Origin: Anaerolineae bacterium
GTDB taxonomy: Bacteria; Chloroflexota; Anaerolineae; 4572-78; J111
NCBI GenBank assembly: GCA_023382535.1
Contig: JAHDWA010000002.1
Location: 310,001-374,000, forward strand
Length of the DNA: 64,000 bases
Reading direction: 5' to 3'
Below the pieces are notes generated by a model. The model saw only the letters and a program-made list of their open reading frames with translations. It did not search any database and was not told where the DNA came from. This document shows, piece by piece, positions 57,682-64,000 of this stretch (position 1 is its first letter; each line of letters opens with the position of its first letter). The position numbers and the translations under genes are program-made.

Positions 57682-58758
57682 GTGAGCTTTCTACTCCTTG
57701 AAAATCTGGTCAAAGAATTTGTAGGGCGCGGTGGCGAGGGCAAGGTTCGCGCTGTGGATAGAGCCAATATCAGTATTGAGCAGGGTGAATTTGTTACCCT
57801 GCTTGGCCCCTCCGGCTGTGGCAAAACGACGACGCTGCGCCTGATTGCCGGCTTTGAGTTCCCCACCGAGGGACGGATTATCCTTGACGGCGAGACGATT
57901 AATGACCTGCCGCCTAACCAGCGCGACATGGCTATGGTTTTTCAAAGTTACGCCATCTTCCCCCACCTGAACGTTTTTGAAAATATCGCCTATGGACTCA
58001 AAATCCGCCGCCTGTCTGGCGACACCATCAAAGAGAAGGTCCGCCGGGTGTTAGAGTTGACCGAATTGACCGGTCTGGAAAATCGCGCTCCCAATGCGCT
58101 CTCCGGCGGCCAGCAGCAGCGAGTCGCCCTGGCCCGCGCCCTGGTCATGGAACCCAAGGTCCTGCTCATGGACGAGCCACTCTCCAACCTCGACGCCAAG
58201 CTGCGCGAAGTGATGCGCACCGAAATCCGGCGTATCCAGCAGGCCCTGGGCATCACCAGCGTCTATGTCACCCACGATCAAATTGAAGCCATGACTCTGT
58301 CTGACCGGATTGTGGTGATGAATCAGGGCCGGATTGAGCAGATCGGTCCACCCCCGGAAATTTATCGCCATCCCCGGACCACTTTTGTGGCAGATTTCAT
58401 CGGTCGGGCTAACTTTGTCGCCGCTACCGTCCGCAGCCTGAACGGTGATTCGGTCACGGTGGAGGCGCTCGGCCAGGTTTTGACCGTTTCAAAACCGGAT
58501 CGTCCTTTGAAGGCGGGCCAGTCTGTCAAAATGGTCGTTCGCCCTGAAGTGATCGAGGTGGTTGAGCAAGACGGCCAGTATCGGGGTGTGGTCCGCTGGG
58601 CCTCTTATTTGGGCAGCGTGATCGAGTATGATATCGAAGTGGCCGGTCAATCTCTCTCCATCGTTAATTCTGACCCGCGCCATATTGTCATTCATCCAGC
58701 AGGGCATGAAGTAGGCTTGCGCCTGCTGGAAGAATGTGTTTACATTCTGCCCGATTGA
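57682..58758 (+). CDS. ABC importer ATPase (AfuC/FbpC/PotA type)
   Basis: A 358-residue ATPase with regulatory C-terminus. Walker A GPSGCGKTT, Q-loop VFQSYAIFPHLNVFENIAYGL, signature LSGGQQQR, Walker B VLLMDEPLSNLD, switch VTHDQIEA, then the TOBE domain from about residue 275 (GRANFVAATVRSLNGDSVTV, VRPEVIEVVEQD). I chose GTG 57682, six bases after AGGAG; the TTG at 57679 is three bases too close. It completes the importer with the two preceding genes. Substrate class follows the binding protein (ferric iron, hexose phosphate, or aminoethylphosphonate). Confidence 0.93.
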   Translation: MSFLLLENLVKEFVGRGGEGKVRAVDRANISIEQGEFVTLLGPSGCGKTTTLRLIAGFEFPTEGRIILDGETINDLPPNQRDMAMVFQSYAIFPHLNVFENIAYGLKIRRLSGDTIKEKVRRVLELTELTGLENRAPNALSGGQQQRVALARALVMEPKVLLMDEPLSNLDAKLREVMRTEIRRIQQALGITSVYVTHDQIEAMTLSDRIVVMNQGRIEQIGPPPEIYRHPRTTFVADFIGRANFVAATVRSLNGDSVTVEALGQVLTVSKPDRPLKAGQSVKMVVRPEVIEVVEQDGQYRGVVRWASYLGSVIEYDIEVAGQSLSIVNSDPRHIVIHPAGHEVGLRLLEECVYILPD

Positions 58759-58935
58759 CCTGACTTTCCGCTACTTTATTCTTCTGTTTTTCTAAAAGCT
58801 ACTTTTGTGTTAAACTCTTCCTGCCCGAAGAGAGGATCTTTTTCGGGCTAATGTCTTGTCTGCCTCTTAATTTCGCTATATTTTCCGCCGAGCATTCATG
58901 AACTGTCGGCGATTGTAATAAAGGAGCCTCAAATA

Positions 58936-60951
58936 ATGACTAACTCTACCCTCGACGAACTTAGCGTTAATACCATCCGCACCTTATCCATTGATGGCGT
59001 GCAAAAGGCTAATTCCGGCCACCCCGGTATGCCTATGGGCATGGCCGATGCCGCTTATGTCCTCTGGACACAATTCTTGCGCCATAACCCGGGCAATCCG
59101 GATTGGGCCGACCGGGACCGCTTTGTGCTTTCGGCCGGGCACGGTTCGATGCTGCTCTACAGCCTGCTCCACCTGACCGGCTACGACCTGCCCCTGGAAC
59201 AGCTCAAGTTATTCCGCCAGTGGGGCAGCGTGACCCCCGGCCACCCGGAATATGGCCTGACCCCCGGCGTCGAAACGACCACCGGCCCGCTGGGCCAGGG
59301 GTTTGCCAACGGCGTTGGCATGGCCATTGCCGAGGCTTTTCTGGCGGCAACCTTCAACCGTCCCGGCCATGAGATTGTCAACCACTATACCTACGCCATT
59401 TGCAGCGACGGCGATTTGATGGAAGGTATCTCCCACGAAGCCGCCTCGATGGCCGGCCATATGAAACTGGGCAAGCTCATCTACCTGTACGACGATAACC
59501 ATATTTCTATTGATGGCAGCACCGACTTGGCTTATACCGAAGACCGCATGAAACGATTCGATGCCTATGGCTGGCACACGCAGCAGATTGATGGCCATAA
59601 TCGAGAGGCCGTCGCTGCGGCGATTAAGGCGGCCCAGGCTGTTACCGATAAACCCTCGATTATCGCCTGCCGGACCACCATTGGTTTTGGCAGCCCCAAC
59701 AAAGCCAATACGGCCAAGGTGCATGGCGAGGCGCTCGGCTCGGATGAAGTCAAACTGACCAAACAAGCCTACGGCTGGGACCCGGACAAAGATTTTTATA
59801 TCCCCGATGAAGCTCTGGCTCACTTCCGCCAGGCTCTGGAGCGGGGAGCCAAGTGGGAGGCCGAGTGGAAAGAACGGCTGGAGGCTTATGCTCAAGCTTA
59901 CCCCAAAGAGGCCGAACAATTCCGCCGCGCCCTGTCCGGCGAACTCCCTGATGGCTGGGAGGAAGCGCTGCCGGTCTTTCCCGCTGATGCCAAGGGGATG
60001 GCGACGCGGGCGGCTTCGGGGCAGGTGCTCAATGCCCTTGCCCCTGTAGTTCCCACGCTTATCGGCGGCTCGGCGGATCTGGCTCCCAGCAATAACACCT
60101 TTTTGAAAGGTTATCCCGTTTTTGCCAGCGAGAGTTATGCCGGGCGTAATTTTCACTTTGGCGTCCGTGAACACGGCATGGCCGCAGCCCTCAATGGTAT
60201 GGCCGTTCATGGCGGAGTCATCCCTTATGGGGCCACTTTTCTCATCTTTTCCGACTACTGCCGCCCGGCCATCCGCCTGGCCGCTTTGTCCAGTTTCCCC
60301 ACCATCTTTGTCTTTACCCACGACAGTGTTGGGCTGGGAGAGGATGGCCCTACGCATCAGCCTGTCGAACACCTGGCGGCCCTGCGGGCCATTCCCAACT
60401 TAACCGTTATCCGTCCGGCGGATGCCAACGAAACGGCCCAGGCCTGGAAAGTAGCCCTGGAAAAACGAGATGGTCCGGTGCTGCTGGCGCTGACCCGCCA
60501 AACCCTGCCCGTGTACGATCGCTCTAAAATGGGCGATGCGGCTGGCCTGTTGAAAGGTGCTTATGTGTTGCTTGACGCTGGCCGGGTTTATCCAGATGTG
60601 ATCCTCATTGCCACCGGTTCGGAAGTTCAGCTTGCGGTTGAAGCCCATGCCAAATTAGCCGAACAAGGGATTGCCGCGCGGGTGGTCAGCATGCCCAGTT
60701 GGGAACTGTTTCAACAGCAGTCGGAAGAGTACCGGGATTCGGTCTTGCCGCCTACCGTTAAAGCGCGTGTTGCCATTGAAGCGGCCGTGCCGCTGGGCTG
60801 GGAGCGCTGGGTCGGGCCGCAGGGTGTTGTCATTGGTCTGGATCACTTCGGCGCATCCTCCCCTTACAAGACCATTTTCCAGCAATTCGGCTTTACCACC
60901 GATAATGTCGTTCTGCGGGCTTTGGAGATGATTGACAAATCCAAGCGTTAA
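58936..60951 (+). CDS. tkt: Transketolase
   Basis: A 671-residue thiamine-diphosphate enzyme of the pentose phosphate pathway that moves two-carbon ketol units. [51 protein letters not shown] (TPP-binding Gly-Asp-Gly region), the central [19 protein letters not shown]-type active site [10 protein letters not shown], and [19 protein letters not shown] are all present. Length is typical (660-670). GGAGCC lies upstream of the ATG. rpiA follows after a palindromic element, pairing two enzymes of the non-oxidative branch. Confidence 0.97.
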   Translation: MTNSTLDELSVNTIRTLSIDGVQKANSGHPGMPMGMADAAYVLWTQFLRHNPGNPDWADRDRFVLSAGHGSMLLYSLLHLTGYDLPLEQLKLFRQWGSVTPGHPEYGLTPGVETTTGPLGQGFANGVGMAIAEAFLAATFNRPGHEIVNHYTYAICSDGDLMEGISHEAASMAGHMKLGKLIYLYDDNHISIDGSTDLAYTEDRMKRFDAYGWHTQQIDGHNREAVAAAIKAAQAVTDKPSIIACRTTIGFGSPNKANTAKVHGEALGSDEVKLTKQAYGWDPDKDFYIPDEALAHFRQALERGAKWEAEWKERLEAYAQAYPKEAEQFRRALSGELPDGWEEALPVFPADAKGMATRAASGQVLNALAPVVPTLIGGSADLAPSNNTFLKGYPVFASESYAGRNFHFGVREHGMAAALNGMAVHGGVIPYGATFLIFSDYCRPAIRLAALSSFPTIFVFTHDSVGLGEDGPTHQPVEHLAALRAIPNLTVIRPADANETAQAWKVALEKRDGPVLLALTRQTLPVYDRSKMGDAAGLLKGAYVLLDAGRVYPDVILIATGSEVQLAVEAHAKLAEQGIAARVVSMPSWELFQQQSEEYRDSVLPPTVKARVAIEAAVPLGWERWVGPQGVVIGLDHFGASSPYKTIFQQFGFTTDNVVLRALEMIDKSKR

Positions 60952-60956
60952 CATAT

Positions 60957-61011
60957 GACCGCCGACGGCAGACCGCTGACCGCCGTAAAAAAACTGCGGT
61001 GGTCGGCGGTC
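60957..61011. repeat. Palindromic element GACCGCCGAC/GTCGGCGGTC between tkt and rpiA
   Basis: Perfect ten-base outer arms (60957-60966, 61002-61011) with weaker inner pairing and an A-run in the centre. It fills most of the 90-base gap and is close upstream of the rpiA start. Confidence 0.75.
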
Positions 61012-61040
61012 GTTGGCCGGTGGTCGCCAGGGGCGTACCT

Positions 61041-61730
61041 ATGTCCATTGAAGACCTCAAAAAACAGGCCGCCGAAAAGGCGGTTGAACAGGTCAGGAGC
61101 GGCATGGTCCTGGGGTTGGGTACCGGCTCCAGCGCCAAATATGCCACCATGAAAATTGGCGAGTTGTGGCAAGCGGGACAGTTGTCGGATATTGTGGGCA
61201 TCCCCACTTCTGAGGGCACAGTCACGCTGGCAGCAAAATATGGTTTGCCCTTGACCACCCTGGACGAGGATCCAGTGGTTGACCTGGCCATTGATGGGGC
61301 TGATGAAATTGACCCTAATCTCAACCTGATTAAGGGCCTGGGTGGGGCGTTGCTGCGCGAGAAGATGATCGAGTCGGCGGCTAAAAAATTCATCGTCGTG
61401 GCCGACGGCAGCAAGGTGGTGGAGAAGTTGGGCACGCGCGCCCCCGTGCCGGTCGAAGTGGTCCAATTTTGTTGGAAAACAACAGCTTACTGGTTGGAAA
61501 GCCTTGGCTGCCATCCACTTATCCGCGGCGGTGACTCTCAACCCTATGTCACCGATAACGGCAACTATATCCTCGACTGCCACTTCCCCAAAGGTATTGA
61601 CAACCCTGCTGAATTGGCTACCACACTGAAAAATCGCCCCGGTGTAGTTGAGCACGGTCTCTTTTTAGGCATGGCTATGGAAGCAATAGTAGCGACGGAG
61701 ACTGGCCTGCAGATGGTACATCGGTCCTAA
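61041..61730 (+). CDS. rpiA: Ribose-5-phosphate isomerase A
   Basis: A 229-residue RpiA, which interconverts ribose 5-phosphate and ribulose 5-phosphate. GLGTGSSAKYA (phosphate loop), DLAIDGADEIDPNLNLIKG (catalytic Asp), GGALLREKMIESAAKKFIVV and the C-terminal GVVEHGLFLGM are typical. I chose ATG 61041 (MSIEDLKKQAAEKAVEQV); a reading from 60999 would translate the palindrome upstream. The ribosome site is weak (AGGGG ten bases upstream), perhaps because of the repeat insertion; coupling to tkt expression is likely. Confidence 0.95.
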   Translation: MSIEDLKKQAAEKAVEQVRSGMVLGLGTGSSAKYATMKIGELWQAGQLSDIVGIPTSEGTVTLAAKYGLPLTTLDEDPVVDLAIDGADEIDPNLNLIKGLGGALLREKMIESAAKKFIVVADGSKVVEKLGTRAPVPVEVVQFCWKTTAYWLESLGCHPLIRGGDSQPYVTDNGNYILDCHFPKGIDNPAELATTLKNRPGVVEHGLFLGMAMEAIVATETGLQMVHRS

Positions 61731-61905
61731 ATAATCCGCAGATTGCGCAGATTACACAGACAGGACCATTTCTGATGATACCGAAAGACCCTTGGACATA
61801 CACAGTTATCGGCGCAGCTATGGCACAACTTCACTCGAATATAAGCGATTCGCCTTATCGAAGAATAAACCTGCTCAATCTGTGTAAGCTGTGGATTATC
61901 CCCTT
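61731..61905. repeat. Diverged inverted pair of cagattacacag/ctgtgtaagctgtgg sequences
   Basis: TAATCCGCAG..GCAGATTACACAGAC near 61731-61763 is partly complementary to CAATCTGTGTAAGCTGTGGATTA near 61877-61900. It may be a dispersed repeat interrupted by about 110 bases; no gene is seen in this interval. Confidence 0.5.
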
Positions 61906-61931
61906 CTTTTTCCCCTGAGTTTTCAACAATT

Positions 61932-61960
61932 TTGAACTTTTAGCCCATTCTTAGTATACT
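61932..61960 (+). promoter_or_regulatory. Promoter of moeA
   Basis: TTGAAC (61932-61937), 17-base spacer, TATACT (61955-61960), leader of about 32 bases. I looked for a molybdenum-cofactor riboswitch upstream and saw none. Confidence 0.7.
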
Positions 61961-61998
61961 TACCCTTGGTTAAAATTGGAGGTGTTTGAGGTTACTTT

Positions 61999-63225
61999 AT
62001 GCCCGAATCCCCCTATCCAATGATTCTAATCGAAGAAGCATTGGCTCTGGTTGAGCGTAATGTGCCGCTGTTACCGGCGGTACCCCTGCCCTTTGAGCAA
62101 GCTCTCGGCCTGGTTCTGGCCGAGGATATTTTTGCTGCCGAGCCGATGCCCCCCTTCCCGGCTGCCAGTGTGGATGGTTTTGCCGTTATTGCCGCCGATG
62201 GTCCCGGCCCACGCCGGATTGTTGGTGATCAGATGGCCGGCTACATGGCCGAAGTGCGGGTTGAGCCAGGTACTGCTGCTCGTGTGACCACCGGTGCTCC
62301 CATCCCGCCCGGCGCTGATACAATGGTTATGGTCGAGCAGACCGAGGAAACAAATGGCCAGGTGCAGCTTTTGACCGGTGAACTGCAGCCGGGCGCCAAT
62401 ATCCGCCCGATTGGGCAGGATATCGAAATCGGCCAACTGGTCCTGCCTCGAGGGACGGTTGTGGGACCGGCGGAACTTGGCTTGCTGGGGACAGTAGGTA
62501 AAACTGGGGTAACCGTTTACCGGCGGCCCAAAGTGGCGGTGATGTCTACCGGCGACGAGATTGTGGAGCCGCATGAGTCGCCCCAGCCTGGCCAGATCCG
62601 CGACGCCAACCGTTTTACGTTGATGGGCGCCGTTCGCCAGGCTGGAGCTGAACCGCTTGACTTGGGGATTGTCAAGGATAAGGCTAACAGTCTACAAGCG
62701 ACAATCGAGCGGGGCCTGGCGGAGGCGGATGTTCTGCTGACCTCCGGTGGGGTGTCCATGGGCCAGCTTGACCTGGTGAAGCCCTACCTGGCTGCGCGGG
62801 GTACGGTTCATTTTGGCCGGGTCAACACCAAGCCCGGCAAGCCGGTCACCTTTGCCAGCGTAGATGGCAAACCCTGCTTTGCTATGCCCGGTTTTCCGGT
62901 CAGCGCCCTGGTCAGCTTTGAGGTTTTTGTGCGCCCGGCCCTGCTAAAAATGGCCGGTCATACCCGGATTTATCGCCCGCGTGAAAAGGCTGTCCTGGTT
63001 CATCATACCAGCCACAGCGCTGCCCGCACCGAATTTCAGCGGGTGGCGCTGACCCGCCGGAGTGACGGAATGTTGCTCGCCTCCACCACTGGTTTTCAGG
63101 GATCGGGGCGGTTGCTGTCAATGGTCGGGGCCAATGGCTTGATCATCCTGCCGCACGGTCAGGGGGATTTTGAAGCCGGGGCGGTGGTGGAAGCAGTTGT
63201 TCTGGGGCCGGTAGAGATGGAATGA
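61999..63225 (+). CDS. moeA: Molybdopterin molybdotransferase MoeA
   Basis: A 408-residue MoeA, which inserts molybdate into adenylylated molybdopterin. The four-domain layout is recognisable: VLAEDIFAAEPMPPFPAASVDGFAV, ARVTTGAPIPPGADTMVMVE, STGDEIV and LTSGGVSMGQLD (MoaB/Mog-like domain), VNTKPGKPVTFA, AMPGFPVSALVSFEVF, and the C-terminal beta domain. Its product is needed by molybdenum enzymes such as the hydroxylase at the other end of the window, though that enzyme's cytosine-dinucleotide requirement is not shown here. It is transcribed from its own promoter. Confidence 0.96.
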   Translation: MPESPYPMILIEEALALVERNVPLLPAVPLPFEQALGLVLAEDIFAAEPMPPFPAASVDGFAVIAADGPGPRRIVGDQMAGYMAEVRVEPGTAARVTTGAPIPPGADTMVMVEQTEETNGQVQLLTGELQPGANIRPIGQDIEIGQLVLPRGTVVGPAELGLLGTVGKTGVTVYRRPKVAVMSTGDEIVEPHESPQPGQIRDANRFTLMGAVRQAGAEPLDLGIVKDKANSLQATIERGLAEADVLLTSGGVSMGQLDLVKPYLAARGTVHFGRVNTKPGKPVTFASVDGKPCFAMPGFPVSALVSFEVFVRPALLKMAGHTRIYRPREKAVLVHHTSHSAARTEFQRVALTRRSDGMLLASTTGFQGSGRLLSMVGANGLIILPHGQGDFEAGAVVEAVVLGPVEME

Positions 63226-63395
63226 GGATGGGTGAAGTGACTGATTGAGTAGAAAAGTTAGCGGTTAGCTGTGTCGGCTAGCTGATTCATGTCGAATGAC
63301 ACCTCATATTACTGACTTTTGTCACTGTTCATTGAACCGTTTTTGTTTTATGGTGTTTGCAAATCTTTAAGTAAAAAATCCTCTAAAGGGTTTGT

Positions 63396-64000
63396 ATGAA
63401 AATTTTATTGATTGGACTCAGTCATAAAACTGCACCGGTGGAAGTGCGTGAGAAGCTGGCTTTCAGCCATAATGCGCTGCGCTCGGCCCTGACCCATTTT
63501 GATCACCTGCATCCCCAGGCACATCTGGAAGATGTGCGTGAAGGCATCATCCTCTCCACCTGCAATCGCCTGGAAGTGTACGTCCTGGTACGCGATCCGG
63601 AGGTGGCCGGGCAGGCGATCACTGATTTTCTGGGGCGCGCCTGCGGTGTCTCCCCGGACCTGTTTGTCAAGCATCTGTACTTCCGGCATGATGAGGAGGC
63701 AGTGCGTCATTTATTCCGGGTGGCGGCGGGGCTAGACTCGATGGTGCTGGGCGAGCCGCAAATTTTAGGGCAAATTACCGAGGCTTACGAAGCTGCTTTG
63801 TCACAGGGAGCCGCCGGAACGGTGTTGTCGGCCCTATTCCGGGCGGCCATCCATGCCGGTAAGCGCATCCGCACCGAAACGGCTATTGGCGTTAACCCTT
63901 CTTCCATCAGTTCGGTGGCGGCAGCGCTGGCCGCCCAATTGCTGGGCGACTTATCGGAGCGGCAAATTCTGCTAATTGGAGCCGGCGAAATGGGCGCGAT
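63396..64000 (+). CDS. hemA: Glutamyl-tRNA reductase HemA, 5' part
   Basis: The first 201 codons of HemA, which reduces glutamyl-tRNA to glutamate-1-semialdehyde, the first step of C5 tetrapyrrole synthesis. GLSHKTAPVEVREKLAF, the catalytic Cys in ILSTCNRLEVY, AAGLDSMVLGEPQILGQI and KRIRTETAIG are all present. The frame ends at the window edge in the NADPH domain start (ILLIGAGEMGA), where about 220 residues should follow. AAAGGG precedes the ATG. hemW at 33149 also serves heme biology but is unlinked. Confidence 0.96.
   Translation, partial: MKILLIGLSHKTAPVEVREKLAFSHNALRSALTHFDHLHPQAHLEDVREGIILSTCNRLEVYVLVRDPEVAGQAITDFLGRACGVSPDLFVKHLYFRHDEEAVRHLFRVAAGLDSMVLGEPQILGQITEAYEAALSQGAAGTVLSALFRAAIHAGKRIRTETAIGVNPSSISSVAAALAAQLLGDLSERQILLIGAGEMGA

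Noticed and set aside
57679..58758. Naming the importer FbpABC (ferric iron)
   Set aside because: Binding-protein family includes iron, hexose-phosphate and aminoethylphosphonate receptors; the Pho-like box argues against assuming iron.
59209..60372. 387-codon open frame antisense to transketolase
   Set aside because: A complete, highly conserved tkt lies on the other strand; the antisense frame has no family motifs and is expected from codon bias in GC-rich DNA.
61731..61998. Molybdenum-cofactor riboswitch upstream of moeA
   Set aside because: The leader after the predicted promoter is only about 32 bases, too short for the aptamer, and the upstream sequence shows a repeat instead.

Overview
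The window looks like a chromosomal segment of a Chloroflexota bacterium, probably Anaerolineae-like. This is inferred from gene content: lipoproteins with Pro-Thr and Val-Lys-Glu linkers, CoxMSL-type hydroxylases, fused CbiMN, many RsbU/RsbW-type regulators, and very many short palindromic repeats. No rRNA, tRNA, CRISPR, prophage or transposase gene was seen. About 57 intact or near-intact protein genes, three broken genes and more than 20 palindromic mini-elements can be supported.

Layout. 1-4727 (minus): a molybdenum hydroxylase operon (FadR-type regulator, CoxG, cyclase-family hydrolase, a four-helix-bundle cassette, CoxM, CoxS, CoxL running off the left edge) with a clear promoter and operator. 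5019-9219: a broken membrane-protein gene, a roadblock protein and a Tat-type lipoprotein transpeptidase that is probably leaderless. 9479-17198 (plus): FTR1 iron permease, an antiporter remnant, an MBL hydrolase, a cobalt/nickel ECF transporter (CbiMN-CbiQ-CbiO) and a MacB-type ABC exporter. 17238-18853 (minus): a methyltransferase coupled to a DapF homologue in which both catalytic cysteines are serines. 19087-26597: a small protein, two surface lipoproteins, SDR, secreted EEP phosphatase/nuclease, aminotransferase and patatin. 26626-28014 (minus): MaoC-Pta fusion.

28309-33145 is a compact partner-switching module: STAS, cNMP/GAF hybrid histidine kinase, REC-SpoIIE phosphatase, STAS and RsbW-like kinase. 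It is followed by hemW, a membrane protein and a family 5 uracil-DNA glycosylase. 35827-39574 (minus) holds exoIII, an S4 protein, and FabH with a long tail next to FabF. 39887-49157 holds mnmG, a zinc-ribbon membrane protein, a class III aminotransferase, a Tat-type solute-binding protein and a 1017-residue sensor phosphatase. 49264-53407 holds a lipase-maturation-factor homologue, an SPFH protein, a HAD phosphatase and an MFS remnant. 53811-58758 is an AfuABC/PhnSTUV-type importer whose binding protein carries a LysM domain and whose promoter is preceded by four TTAAM repeats at exact 11-bp spacing, resembling a Pho box. The window ends with transketolase, rpiA, moeA and the 5' part of hemA.

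The most unusual general signal is the palindromic repeats. Besides lying between genes, they sit inside reading frames (hemW, the 1017-residue phosphatase, the lipase maturation factor, the C-terminus of an ABC ATPase), where they add in-frame peptides, and they supply stop codons of others (coxG, udg, xth). All functional statements are from reading the sequence; no database search was run.
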